Assembly (NCBI GenBank): GCA_030272155.1
Contig: CP126196.1
Span: forward strand, 1,736,001-1,800,000
Direction: 5' to 3'
Length of the DNA: 64,000 nt
Source: Tetradesmus obliquus
Taxonomy: Eukaryota; Chlorophyta; Chlorophyceae; Sphaeropleales; Scenedesmaceae
The position numbers and the translations under genes were made by a program. Of this stretch, positions 1 to 11,896 are shown piece by piece. A model generated the notes under the pieces. It was not told where the DNA came from. It ran no database searches and worked only from the letters and a program-made list of their open reading frames with translations. Every line of letters begins with the position of its first letter. The stretch's first letter is position 1.

Positions 1-307
1 TATGTTACACTTCAGGCACCAACCAGAAAACCTCGAGAAGTGCGAGTTAGTTGTCATACTGCTGCTCGATGACTTGCTCGTACCAATTCTGTGTTGGAAG
101 GGCAATTGCTGCAAATCTCGAATGAGTGTATAACTCTGGTGTTGATGGAAGGAGCGTGCGCTGTAGTTTCTGGCCTGCCTGCATGCAACGGATACATGGG
201 AGCTGTTTCAGTCATTTGAAGTGAATTACTCGGTTTGACGTTGCGTGGCGGATGATGCATCTACCGTAGCTAAGACACTAGCAGCAAGTGCTGTCAACGA
301 CGCAGCT
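1..307. other. left-edge non-coding stretch
   Basis: I see no recognisable coding segment here. In the frame of the downstream open reading frame a stop codon lies at 236-238, so that frame is open only from 239. The stretch is probably the 5' region, or the end of an upstream intron, of the Gln/Ala-rich gene that follows. Confidence 0.4.
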
Positions 308-910
308 ATGCCGTCTCCACCTCAGCATGGACCAGGCATGCACAACACTGGGCACTGCCACAACAGCAGCAGTGCTCAAGATGCGGCTCTTCGTCAGTCC
401 AAAGACTCGCCAATGAAGGCAGAGAAGCTCAAAGATAGTCTTAATACCCAGCAGCAAGTGATGTCCGTGGAGGCGTGTGTGGCAGCTCACACTGCCAAGC
501 TGGCAGCTGCTGGCAGGGTCAAGGCGTTGGTGCTGGTGCATGTGCTATTTCAGAATGGCCTTGGACAGTATGCCCTCAGCCTCATGGAGCAGCATGAAAA
601 GCTTACTTTCCTATCAAAGCTGCCACCTGCTAGGTTGGCAGCCTTATTGGCGCAGCAGCCGCAAGAGCACGCGCTTGACGCAGCTTCTGAGCAAGGGCTT
701 CTGCAGGCGGAGCTGCAGTCACCAATGGACAAGCTGCAGGACTTTGTTGACCAACAGAGCGGGCAGCACCTAGACCAGCAGCAAGGTCGCAGCCGGCCCA
801 GCAAAACGCAAGACACACAGCAGCAGAAGCTGCAGCCTGCTGAAGGCTGGCAGCATCAAGGGCAGCAGGAACTGCAGCCCCAAGGGCAGCAGGAGCAGCT
901 AGAGCAGAGT

Positions 911-946
<36 letters not shown>

Positions 947-1951
947 CAACAGCAGCACCAGCAACAGCAGCAACAGCAGCGGCAGGAGAGCCCGCAAGGG
1001 CTGTGCCAGAAGCGTTCAGCTACTGCTGCGGTAGGCTGCACCCCCAGCAAGGTCAGGCAGGAGAAGGCAAAGGCTGCAGGATCTCAGCTGAGCCCACCTG
1101 CCTTGCCCACAATGATGAGCTGCAAGGATGATGGCAGTCCTGTGCACACCATCAGATCACCTGTAACAGTATGGCAAAGCAGTGATAAGAAGCCAGCCTG
1201 CTTGGCAGCTCCAGCTATGTACAGCACACCAGCATATCCAGAAGAAGTCAACAGCCTAGTTGCAGCAGCAGATGCAGTTGCCGCTGATGGTGCAGAGCTG
1301 GCAGCAGCTGCGGCAGCTGCAGGTCAGGAGATGTGGCACGCACTGGTGAATGTTGCGCAGACAGCTGCATCTGCTGTCACAGGCATGCTTTCAGCTGAAG
1401 CTTCTCAGTTTGCAGCATCAGCAACAGAGCTAGGTTCCAAAGCAGCAGCTGTTGCACAGGCAGCCGCTGCTGCTGCAGCGGCCGGGCTAGGTCCTGCTGA
1501 GCACACAACAGAGCAGAGGCAGGAAGGCAGGATGGCGCACCTAGCAGGCCAACTGGCATCGGCCTCTGAGTGGGCAAGGTGGCAAGTGCAGCAGAGTAAA
1601 ATTGAGCACAGCAAGCAGGGCCTGATGGCTGCAGCACATGCTGCAGCAGCTGCTGCAGTGGCTGGCTTGAGCGCTGCACCGCCTGCAGCGCACCGCAGCT
1701 GCAGTGGAGACCGTGAGAGCTTGAGCAGCGGCAGTGGCAGTGGTCTCAATACAGACATGGACGTTGACAGTAGCAGCAGCAGGGTGGCGACAGGGGCTAA
1801 GCGCCCTGGCAGTGGCCAGCGCCCTGGCAGTGCTGGCGCCAGCAGACTCTGGCAGGCTGCCAAGAGGGAAGTGTGCAAGAACAGCAGCAGCACACCAGGC
1901 TTGAGGTGCAGGAAGGCAGCAGCTGGCTGTTCTGGCAAGTCCATGTGGTAG
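308..1951 (+). CDS. Gln/Ala-rich protein of unknown function
   Basis: A single uninterrupted frame of about 547 codons starts at the first in-frame ATG (308) and ends with TAG at 1949-1951. I do not recognise the family. Roughly residues 50-115 are the least repetitive part and look helical (motif VKALVLVHVLFQNGLGQYAL). A Gln-rich segment follows, with a long poly-Gln run near 910-985. The middle is alanine-rich and helix-like, and the tail is basic and Ser/Gly-rich. The frame is already open about 70 bases before the ATG, so an upstream exon could exist and the true start is uncertain. A TGTAA signal lies 107 bases after the stop, which supports a real gene end. No targeting signal is obvious. 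The low-complexity composition matches the exons of recognised neighbours, so it is probably a real but rapidly evolving gene. Confidence 0.5.
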
Positions 1952-2532
1952 TAAGCAAGCCTGCTGCAGCATGACCCATGCTCCAGAGCTGCTGTGCTAG
2001 CTTAAGCAGGTCGTACTGGCAGTGTCATGGGCTGCTTCAGATGTGCATTAAAGCAATTGTAAGATGCGTGAACGAATGGCGCAAGCAGTGGTGTTGCCAT
2101 CTGCTATGGCATGCTTGCAGGACACTTGCTGCTTGCAGGACACTGTCCTGGCAGCTACCTCTGCTTTGTGGTCACATACCAGTAGGTGAAGCGCAGCTGT
2201 GTTCAAGCAAGAACTTTACTTGTAATGCAGATTCGTGTGTGTGGTCCTCCAACCCAGCCATTTAATGTGTTGGTGGCTGCAGGATAAGTTCAGTTGTGTC
2301 ATCAGCCTAGCCTGGCCAGGCCAAGCCCTAGCCCCATAGTAACAGCTCTTGACACAGATGGTGCACACCTGTAAGCCTGCCACGTTTGAGGAAAGACGCT
2401 TATGTATCAAGACGCATTGTACTGTAAATAACACGACCGTCGGCTGCTAGCTCTGCTGTCCGGCCTTGGCATCACAGGCGCTACACGCACTGCTCTGGAA
2501 GGCCTGCATCAATTGACTTCCGCAAACTTGCA
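1952..2532. other. intergenic stretch and 3' UTR
   Basis: This contains the 3' UTR of the upstream gene and a second TGTAA near 2422. The second half is presumably the promoter and 5' UTR of the ChaC-type gene. No further coding segment was recognised. Confidence 0.4.
2058..2062 (+). terminator. polyadenylation signal TGTAA
   Basis: This is a chlorophyte-type TGTAA about 107 bases after the stop of the Gln/Ala-rich gene. It is the first such motif downstream on this strand. Confidence 0.5.
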
Positions 2533-5146
2533 ATGAAGAAGTCGATTGCTATTTTTGGCTACGGCTCACTTGTATGGCGACCAGGCAAGTCAGAACACAC
2601 TGTTGGAGCAGTTCATCTGCTCCACCACGCCCCGGCTTGCCAACTGCTGCTGTCACCAGCTAGATCTTCACTCTACAGGTTGTTATACAACCTAAAAAGC
2701 CGTTAAGGCACTTTGCGGATGGCATATGCTTACAACGCAGCATGCTAAAGCACTGTGTGCAGTGCCAGCAGCGCACGTGCCACACCACTGCGTGTGTAAT
2801 GGACAATGTTGACAGACCACAGCTTCATCATAGCGTCTCTCAGTCACTTTGATGCTTTTCAAAAAGCAGCAGCAGCAGCAGCAGCAGTCAATGCCATGCC
2901 CTCTCACACCAATCTCGCATCTTGCTGGCTGCAGGGTTTGAGTATGAAAGCAAGGTTCGTGTTTGTTTTTTGTCAGCCTGCTCAGCCCAATTATACAGCA
3001 GCGGTACTATCATTGCTCAACACATGATACATGCAGATGATGAGGCACAAACTGCTGCGTGTGGGTCAGATAGCGCTTGGCGCATCAGGCATGGCTGCTG
3101 CCAGCCAGTACTATGCAGCTGCACTGCATGCATGCACCATGTACTTTGGTATCCACATCAGCTTGCAGCACACCTGATAAAAGCATAGAAGCAGAAGAAC
3201 ACTCTGATAGTATTGCAATCACCTCCATGCTGCTACCCGAGTATATTTCAGCGGTTGTGTCTGTGTGCAGGTGGTAGGCTTCATTCGGGGCTACAAGCGT
3301 GTGTTCTGGCAAGGAAGCACAGGTCAGCGCAGGTGCAAGACGCCAGCTGCAGCTGCAGGAATCACTGATCAGGTCAGGGGGGGGGGGGAGCAATTGCCAT
3401 CTGCAATTGTAAGAAACATGTACCATGTACCACAATAAGTAGACGACGGCATCCGCGTTGATGTCAGGCACTACTGTTATGGAGGCGTTGTCGCTGGCAT
3501 AGGGTGCCATCATGCTGCTGGCTTGGGCAGCTTGACACACAGTGCTGCCGCTGCTGCTGTCGACAGACCACAGAGGCACACCGGAGGCCCCTGGCAGGAC
3601 AGTCACCCTGGCAGAGGAGGAGGGCGCAGTCACGGTGCGTAACGCAGTGTCATGCTCCCAGGTTAGCAGCAGCAGTGTTGCAGTGTCATGCTGCCAAGTC
3701 AGCAGCAGCAGTATGCCAAGTCAGCATCAGCCTGCCCAGCAGCAGTGTATGGCATTGCTGAGCATAAAGGCGCAATCCAAGGCCAGCGACACGGTGGTAG
3801 GGCAACACTATCAGCAGCAAACACAGCACTCAGAGCTTTCTCCGTCGTGCATGACAGGCATCCACAAACTCTAACACTGGCAGCAAGGCCAAGGCAGTCA
3901 GCTTCAGCTGCTGGTTGGCTGTGCACCATACTGCTGTGCATGGTTGCGCAGAACTGTTCAAGTTTGCTTGCCGGTCCCCACCAACTCGCCTGCTGCTGCC
4001 ATGCAACGCCGCTGCAGTGGGGCGTGGCGTACCGGCTAGCAGGCAGCGAGGAGCAGCAGCAGCAGACCATCGCCTATCTGGAGTGGCGGGAGAAGCAGTA
4101 CGATGTGCGGCGGCTGTGCCACGTGTACACTGCAGACAGCCCTGATCAGCCAGTGCTGCAGGATGTGCTGGTGTACATTGCAACAGAGTCTCCTGCAAAC
4201 GTCAACTGGCTGGGCCCTGCGCCACTGCCAGCCATCGCACAGCAGATAGCAACCAGCAGGTACGGCTGCTTGATCGAAGGCGTACTACGCCTAGTAGTGC
4301 TCAGCTTTGGGTGGATGGCTGGTGGGCTGCTGTGCATGTGTGCAGGTGGTGGGTTGTGTCGTTGTGCTGCTGCCACATGCTATGCAGCGTGTGCTGAGGT
4401 GCAGCCCGCAGCATTCCCTTTGAGGTGCGGCTGTCTGTGGCAGATAGCTGTAATTGCCGAGCTTGAACATGCTGCTGCCATTGCTGCCACTCCTGCTGCT
4501 GCTGCCTGCTCTGCAACTGCTGCAGGGGGCCTTCCGGTCCAAACCATGAGTATCTACTGCAGCTTGCAGAAGCCATGCGGCAGGTGAGCTCTGCAGGCTG
4601 GAAAGCATACTACCAGTGCCTGTGTGCCTGCTGCAGCCAGTGAATGTAGTTGAGAGTACCTGCAGCTCCCACTGCTGTTGTGTCTGACTCCAATGCTGTG
4701 TTAGTGTGTTGGCTGTGGCGTTGGGTTGTTCAGTTGCCTGGTTCGGGCGCTGCTCTGGCAAGAACACGTGTGTGTGGTGTGTTTGCGGCTACCTCCACCT
4801 GACCTGCTTGCACTACACGTTTCCAGGCAGCATAGTCGGTGCAGGTTAAATTTGGTCTGGTGGTAGAGCTGTGCAAGGATACTGCTGCTCAACCCTGACG
4901 CTGACACGTTGGCATGTTTTGTATTTGCAGATCAACATCGATGACCCGGAGCTGTTTGAGCTGGAGGGAATGGTGAAGCAGTTGATGTCGGCAGCTGGGA
5001 GTTGGGTGGAGGCAGCAGAAGCTGCAGCGGCAGCAGCAGTAGCAGAGGCAGCAGCCGGGGATGCTGCTACATCCACCGCGAAGTCCGAGCGTGGTCACCA
5101 CGCAATACAGATATCTGCAGTTGCTGGTGCAGCAGCTGGCAGCTAA
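2533..5146 (+). CDS. ChaC-type gamma-glutamylcyclotransferase
   Basis: The predicted protein (235 aa) belongs to the ChaC family, which cleaves the gamma-glutamyl bond of glutathione to give 5-oxoproline and Cys-Gly in the cytosol. Exons: 2533-2584, 2935-2954, 3271-3322, 3567-3634, 4018-4259, 4526-4583, 4931-5146; all phases agree. Visible family blocks are the substrate-loop motif FGYGSLVWRPG at the N terminus, then GFIRGYKRVFWQGST, DHRGTPEAPGRTVTL, WGVAYRL, a YLEWREKQYDV segment likely to hold the conserved acid residue, and GPSGPNHEYL near the C terminus. The length is normal for the family, with a short Ala-rich C-terminal extension. Intron 1 appears to use a GC-AG boundary (donor GCAAGT at 2585), and exon 2 is only 20 bases long. 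A TGTAA lies 73 bases after the stop. The specific substrate (glutathione rather than other gamma-glutamyl peptides) is inferred from family membership. Confidence 0.94.
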
Positions 5147-5218
5147 AAGGACACAGCTATCTGTTGGGTACCAGGCTGTGGGTGCCGATGTCATCACGCA
5201 GCACGCTCAGCACTGTCA

Positions 5219-5223
5219 TGTAA
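5219..5223 (+). terminator. polyadenylation signal TGTAA
   Basis: TGTAA lies 73 bases after the stop of the ChaC-type gene and fits the usual chlorophyte spacing. Confidence 0.55.
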
Positions 5224-5486
5224 CGTTGGCTGTTCTGCTGCTGGTGCGGGCGTCTTCACGTGAAGCAATGGATCTAAGACTGCTAGTCTAGTTCTATAAG
5301 TAGCAAGCAGCTGTCCGTCCAACTTTCGACACAAGTGATTTCAAATCGGCGTGGCACCTAGCTCGCTCACAGCAAGCGAATTTCGCGTGTAAACGATGGG
5401 TGGCTGTTAGGATTCAGCAGATACACCGGACAATGTAGCGTTCGTCACCCGCACCCTGTTGTTGACTGCAACAGCACTAGAACAGC
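5224..5486. other. intergenic promoter stretch
   Basis: This is a short non-coding interval between the ChaC-type gene and the COM1/Sae2 gene on the same strand. It presumably holds the promoter of the latter. No specific element was recognised. Confidence 0.35.
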
Positions 5487-7581
5487 ATGGATGGCTTGCT
5501 AGACTCATCCCTGCTGCTGGTGCACCTGACTGCCGCTAAAGACGCCGCAGAAGCCAGGTAATTGCTCTTCAGCAACCGAAGATGCATGCTGGGTGCCTTT
5601 CGGTTCACGGCCTCTGCTGACATGCCCCTCCTCTGCTGCTGCCTGCCCTCCTGACAGCGCTAAGAAGATCAGTGCTCTACATGAGAGGGCGATTCTGGCA
5701 GAGTCTCAGCTTGCAGCATGTGAGGCTCAATACGCTAAGCACGCAGCAGAGCATGTGGCCCTGACTCAGCAGCAGCAGCAGCGGCAACACGACTGTGAGC
5801 TGCTGCAGCAGCAGGTGTTAGCGCTAGCGGATGAACTCGAACACCAGTCAACCGCTCACTCAGCTGAGTGCGAGCACAGGGCTGTGCTACAGCAGCAGCT
5901 GGCAGCAGCGCAGCAGGCTGTCCAGCAGCTGCAGCAGCAGCTTGCCTGCAGTGGCACGGGTGGTGGTGTCGACCAAGCCCAGCTGCAGCAGCGCTTGCAG
6001 AACTTGCAGGATGAGCTGGCAGCTACTACACGAAGCAGGGACCAGCTGCAGCAGCAGCTGCAGCAGCAGTTTCAGGTGCTTTGCCAGCAGGGCTTGCAGC
6101 TGCAGCAGCAGCTTGCAGGAGTCGCTACAGCGGAACAAGTAAGCGGCAGAACAGCCCCTGCTCCTGTTGGAGGAGGACAGCTCACGCAGGCACAGGTTAG
6201 TTTGCTGCCGCAGCAGCCGCAGCAGGGCCAGCAGCAGCAGCAGTATGACCTGGCGTTCCTGCAAGGCCAGGTCAGTCAGCTGCTGGACAAAAACACGCAG
6301 CTGGGGGTGGCCAATGCTGCCCTAGACCAGCAGCTGTCTGTAGCCAAGGCACACATTGTGCAGCTGTACCAGCAGATAGCAGACACGTCGGGCGAGCAGC
6401 AGCACCATGAGCAGGCACATGCATCAAAACAACAGCAGCAGCAGCAGCAGCAGCAGCAACAGGCGCCCCAGGCAGAGCCAGGTCAGCAGCAGCAGCAGGA
6501 AGACAGCAAGAAGCAGCCTCACAGTAAGATGTACTACAAGCGGAAGTTTCTGGAGCTGGTGTCACGCAACAAGGAGCTGCAGGCAGAGCTGCAGGTCTTG
6601 CAGGATGAAAAGCAGCGGCTGCTGCTGCAGCAGCAGCAGCAGCACACGCAGCAACAGCAGCAGCGCAGCGACGGCAGCCAGCATGCTCGGCAGCAGCTGG
6701 GCAGCAGTGACGGCATAAGCAGTGCAGCAGCAGCAGCAGCAGCAGGGGATGGCAGCGCACCGCCTGCGAAACGCCGCAAGTCTGATGGTACGGCTGCAGC
6801 TGCGCCCTCAGCAGCCTGCAGTGCTGGCAGCCCTGCTGACCTTGTGGGGCCGACAGCCGGGCAGCATGGCTCGCTGCATCTCAATGGGCAGCAGCAGCAG
6901 CAGCAGCAGCCAGTCAAGCAAGGCACAGCACCAACCAGCAAGCCTGCACCTCCCAGCCCTATGGCTGCTGCTGCAGAGCGACTGGAGCGCAGCGCCACAG
7001 CTGCAGTTGCTGCTGCAGTAGCAGCAGCAGCGGCGCAGGGTGCAGGAGGCGCCAGGAGCAGCAGCAGCCCTGGTGAAGTGCAGCAGCCAAGCAGGAGCAG
7101 CCTGCAGCGCAACCGGCAAGCAGCGGCGGCAAAAAAGGGGCTAGCACAGCAGCTTGACCAGGCCGCTGCTGCTGCTGCTGCTGCTGCTGGTGGTGGTGGC
7201 AGCAGTGGCGGTGGTGTTGCCTCAGGGGGTGGTGGCATCATCAGTGGGCATGGCTTGCAACACGTTCAAACTAGCCCTGCTTGGATCGCCAAGGGCAAGA
7301 GCAGGCCAGCAGCAGCAGCAGCAGCAGCAGCAAGCTCTAAAGCCTCTGGGCTGCCCAGCACTACAGTGCTTGTCACCACAAGCAGTGGACAGTCGACTGG
7401 AGCAGCAGCAGCTGGGCTGGCAGCAGCAGCACAGCACAGCTCTGACATGGACGACTTTGAGCTGCGCACACAGCCACGACAGAAGCAGCAGCCGGAGCAG
7501 CAGAAGAAGGTGCGGCAGCGCTTGGGCAGCGACGAGAGCAGCAAGACGCAAGTGCTGGTGGAGGTGCCAGAGCAGCAGGCT

Positions 7582-7624
<43 letters not shown>

Positions 7625-8508
7625 TGGCAGCCTTGAAGCCAGGCGGCAGGAGGCGCTTCATCCCAGCATCCATGAAGCAAGGCCTGCAGCAGCGAGGGCA
7701 GCAGCAGCAGCAAGATGCTGAGGCAGGCATGAAGCAGCGCGCTGAGCCTGCACTAGCAGCACCAGCAGCAGCTGGTGCTGACGCAGTTGCTGGTGCGGAT
7801 GAAGATGCTGTTGATTGCGTGTCTGGCGTTCTAGAAAGCAGCGCTGCCGTGGAAGGTGTGCTGAACGCAAGTGGGGAACAGATGCCGCCACTGCCGCAGC
7901 AGCCGCCCCGCGGCCCGGCACCTGCTGCTCAGCAGCGACACCAGTGGCTTATTGCACAAAAGGCAGCAGCAACAGCAGCAGCGGCAACAGCACCGGCTGC
8001 ACAAGCGTCAGCAGATGCTGCTGCTGCCCGTGACACTGATGCAGCAGCAGCAGCAGGAAGCGGTGGTGACAGAAGTGCTGCGGGCTTCAAGTATCAGGAG
8101 GTTGTGCGCAAGAAGGCAGACAGAGAGCTGCTGCAGGGTTATGAGTGTGAGGCTTGCAGAAAGTTTTATGGGGCGCTGCAGTCCTGGTGCGGCGCTGACG
8201 GCGCTGCTGCAGCAGCCACCGCAGCGCAGCTGGGCATGCCAAGCTGCGGGCATGCTGCACCAGCAGCAGCTGCAGCTGCTGGTACAGCCTCAGGGCTCGT
8301 TCAGCAGCAGCAGCAGCAGGGTGTGATCAGGCTGGTGCAGGACATGTCGCGGCACCGGGCCAAGTGGCAGCCGCTGAGCACGCCGCAGGGTTTTTGGAAC
8401 ATAGGGTTCACACCTGAGCTGACACAGGAGCCTGATCATGGCATGCATCATGAGCAGGAGCTGGGCGTGCAGCAGCAGCAGCAGCAGCAGAGCTTGGACT
8501 CGCTCTGA
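5487..8508 (+). CDS. COM1: COM1/Sae2/CtIP DNA end-resection factor
   Basis: The predicted protein (973 aa) is built from exon 1 (5487-5557) and one long exon 2 (5658-8508). The C terminus carries the diagnostic Sae2/CtIP/COM1 block: FKYQEVVRKKADRELLQGY, the zinc-type CxxC motif CEAC near residue 854, a later SCGH, then SRHR near 921 followed by STPQGFWNIGF. In the family this region activates the MRE11-RAD50-NBS1 nuclease to begin resection of double-strand breaks in mitosis and meiosis. The N-terminal 60 or so residues are helical and coiled-coil-like, as expected for the tetramerisation region. The protein is unusual in its size and in dozens of Gln, Ala and Ser runs filling the middle, plus an Ala/Gln insertion of about 50 residues between CEAC and SRHR. 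A nuclear role is inferred from the family. It is convergent with the SPEF1-like gene. Confidence 0.93.
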
Positions 8509-8975
8509 ATTGGGAAGCTCTGAGGCAGCAGGCACAGGCATCATATCTCAACTTCTTGAGTAGCATTACGGTGGTAAAGGCGGCCAGCAAGGCGGTTGCT
8601 GGAAAGCATGCAGGCAGAGTGGCTGCAGGTTTAGGAAGCAGCGCTGCTCCGATAGTCAGTTGGCTGCTTGCCTCAGCATTTGGGGCTCAGACTACACACT
8701 GACCAGTGAAGAGCAACTCCTAGAATAGGTTCAAGTGGATGCATCATGCCACGCTAGGCAGCTGCAGGCAGTAACTGGTTAAGAACTAGTCAGCAGTACT
8801 GTTCAGCTGGGCGTTGCACAGCTGCAGCTGAAAAATGCTGCAGCAAGTATGCCTGACTAGGATTTCGAGAGTAGGCGTTGAGCATTTGTAGCATACCAAT
8901 CTGTACAGCAGTACAAGTGGCATCGCCACGGCCAGAGTGGGGGCCTGCGAGTATGACTCATACACGCTCGGAGCG

Positions 8976-8980
8976 TGTAA
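8976..8980 (+). terminator. polyadenylation signal TGTAA
   Basis: This is the first TGTAA after the COM1 stop, 468 bases downstream. It suggests a moderately long 3' UTR that ends before the convergent SPEF1-like transcript. Confidence 0.4.
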
Positions 8981-9208
8981 CAGGATGCACTGTTCCCAGG
9001 GGCATGGCGGCAGATGCACCTGAGGCTGCATGTGCGAAGCAGCATCATGCTGCTGGGCCAGCAGTGCTGCGCGGCAGTGGTTGGCTCGGTGTTCACATTC
9101 ATAGTTTGGCTGTATCTGTCAGTGCTGCTGCTACTGCAGCAGCCAGTGGTCGCATATGTCCATCCGAGGTAACGTATGTATCCACGTCGCAGCACCAGCT
9201 TTTCACCG

Positions 9209-9213
9209 TTACA
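9209..9213 (-). terminator. polyadenylation signal TGTAA (minus strand)
   Basis: TTACA on the plus strand is TGTAA on the minus strand. It is the first such motif downstream of the SPEF1-like stop, about 650 bases away. Confidence 0.35.
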
Positions 9214-9861
9214 AGAAGCACAAAACACTCAAGTTCATGCTGTAATGGCAGACCCCAGAGCACATCAGCAACTAGCGCACCCATGCCGCGGCACCAGTTG
9301 CAGTGAAAACAGGAGGCTGCACAGCATGCTATCAAGGACACGGCGCCCCGACAACCCTGTAAGGGAAGGAATGGTGACCCCACAAAGCCCAGCCAAACTT
9401 TTTGAACCAAAACACCATGCCTCTACACCTACTGCAATCCTTCAAAACATGTGGCACACAAGCGCACATCTCAGACACAGCACACGACCCCCAAAGTTCC
9501 GTCAATGCTACCTGCAACAGATATCAGCAACTCTATGGTGCGCCGCGAAACATGTCGTATCCCTGCATAGCGATAATACAAAGTAAAACTGAGCCTGAAG
9601 GCTCCAGCACACCCCATGGCGGTCATGCAGTCAGCCCCCACTGTCAACTTGTACATGATCAGCCACGACAGCAGGCTGCCGAGCCATTTGAAGTAACAAT
9701 CCACACATCCTGCATCTCCTGACACGGTCACCCATCTGCACTGATTCATCACACACGACTGACACAGTGGCACAGCAGGACAGCAGCAGCAGCCACACTG
9801 AGCTTCAAGCATGCAGCTCAAGCTGGGCATCAATGCGGCCAAGCTGCGGCACTAGGTTCCC

Positions 9862-10488
9862 TCAGGCCATGCCTGCCGCCTGCAGCTTGGCCACCAGCGT
9901 CTGGATCTTTGCGTCCTTCAGCTTCACCAGCTGCTCCAGCTTGCGCACCTTCGTCTCAAGGATCTGCGGCGGCAGCAGCAGCAGCAGTCAGCCAAGGGGT
10001 CAACGGCTGCAACACAGCACTGTGTTTGCGTGCCTTGCTGGTCAACAGCGCTTGCAGGCATGCAAGCACCAGTAATTGGGCAGCTCAGCACCAGTACTGC
10101 CGCGCAGGAGCATGTGCAGGCCGTGCAAGCCGTGCTGCGTTGCTGCGCACACTGCACGCAGCCGCACCTCGTTGGTCTCGCGCAGCTCCACAATGGTGCG
10201 CTCCTTTTCCGCCAGCACCTCGCTGCTGATGGCGGCCTGGGGACGGGACGGCAGCAGGGCAGCGGGCGTAAGGCAGAAGGCGGCGGGAAAGAAGGGCCGT
10301 GCCCGTCTCTAGAAGCGTGCAGCCACATGCTGCAGTCAGTGAGCACCACTTGGTCGTGTGCAAAGGCAAAGGCACGCTGCAGCATTGAGCTGCTGCATCT
10401 GCTGCTGATGCTGCTGGGCAACGCTGCCACAAGCTTGCTGCGCCTGTGGTACTGCACGTTCCCCACTTCTCTTACAGCTGCTGTTAAG

Positions 10489-10528
<40 letters not shown>

Positions 10529-11896
10529 GCACTCTTTCAGCTGCGCTATTGTTCCCTGCTATGCTGCGCTGCCCCCACCTGCTGCAACCGAGCAGCGCTC
10601 ACTTTGCTGCTGCTGCCCATGCACATATTGTTGGATGACGGCTCCCCGCGTGGCGTGGTCCTGCCAGAGCTGCAGCAGCACACACATGCAGACAAAGCCC
10701 TTTCAGTTCTTGCACACAAAAACGTGCACCTGTGCAGCTGCGCATGTTGTTGTCACTGTGGTCGTGCGTCTGGATGTGCCCAATCCTGACACAGCTGGAC
10801 AGCATGGGCCAAGCAATTGCTGCACAACCATAACTGCTACTGCAGTTAGCAACAATAACTGCAGTTGGCAACAATAACAATGCTTGACGTGCAGTCACTG
10901 CAGCTGGAGGACGCTGGGAGTACAATGCTGCAAGGAAAATGGTAGCTGTCTGATGCATGATTTGCATGGGTAAGGCTCGCGCCAGTGCCTTACCCAGCTG
11001 GCCTCCTTAAAACTGCTGCTCAACAAAATCCTGCAGCCCGTTGCTGCCCACCTTGGCTCTTGGTATGCAGCAATCTTCAGCTTGACCACCTGCAGCGCCT
11101 GCTCAATTGCGCCTGGCGTGCCGTTTGCAATCTCAGTCATGTGCTGCTTGCTCAGCTGCAGGCCCAACCGCTTCAGCACCTTGCTGTTCAGCGTGTTCCA
11201 GTTGTAAAGCTTTTGCTGCATGCCATTTGCGGAGCTGCAGGAACATACAAACAGAGGCAATGTGAAGCAGATGAAGGTTGCTGTTCTTGGTGCAAAGGGC
11301 GTGCAAGGATACCCAGCGCGCATGCACAGTTTCAGGTGCACGCCTGCAGCTACTGACGGCATGGATGAACAGAATACCATACTGGTTGCCGCCTGGTCCT
11401 TCGTGCCAATCACTTCATCTCATCTGCAGGCATTATGGTAGTGTGCACTGCAGCACGCCCGTGCAGGCAGTTCTGCTGCTGCATCGCCTGCTACTGCCGC
11501 GCACCTGTAGTTGTGCAGCTCCACCAGCTTAGGGAAGTAGTTGGCCACCACCTCAGCCAGCAGCACTGCAGGACAGAACATGCAGCAGATTCAGTTGCTT
11601 GTCTTGCTGCAGCCAGAGCAGCAGTACCTGGCAGATGGGTCAGCAGCAGTAGAGGCAGCATGCTGACAGCAGGTCGTGAAAATTCAACGCAAGCTGCACA
11701 CCTCCATCTGCGAAGTCCCTTGAAATATTTCTCTTGGGCCGCGACAGAGGGATTTCGTCCACCTGCGAACAAAACGCGGGACTTCGGCTTACTGAGGGGC
11801 CTGTGCCGCCTATGCGCGCCTCTCAGCTGCTTTAAAGTATCGTACCCATGTGTACAGTCCTTGCAGATCCTCCTCATTCATGCTGCTGGTGTCCAT
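9862..11896 (-). CDS. SPEF1: SPEF1/CLAMP-like CH-domain axonemal protein
   Basis: Exons in reading order: 11896-11846, 11762-11702, 11565-11505, 11234-10994, 10236-10168, 9963-9862. They give about 194 aa with consistent phases. The N terminus is a calponin-homology domain of the SPEF1 type: EEDLQGLYTW, VDEIPLSRPKRNISRDFAD, GVLLAEVVANYFPKLVELHN, then GMQQKLYNWNTLNSKVLKRL. The C terminus is the family's short coiled coil (VLAEKERTIVELRETNE, then ILETKVRKLEQLVKLKD). In the family these proteins bundle microtubules and sit in the central apparatus of motile axonemes. The intron at 10237-10993 is long, contains a (CTG)n run near 10490-10530 and may hide an extra Gln-rich exon near 10390-10460 that I could not fit in phase. 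Upstream of the ATG, around 12111-12128, there is an AT-rich TATA-like patch. Confidence 0.9.

Larger units (their letters stand above)
8509..9861. other. convergent intergenic region
   Basis: These 1.35 kb separate the 3' ends of COM1 (+) and the SPEF1-like gene (-). They contain the likely poly(A) signals of both, at 8976 (+) and 9209 (-). Short open frames on both strands have no recognisable protein similarity. Confidence 0.45.

Noticed and set aside
10994-11040. A 21-base intron in the SPEF1-like gene
   Set aside because: The segment between GTGGGC and CTGCAG is in frame without stops and too short for an intron, so I kept it as coding.
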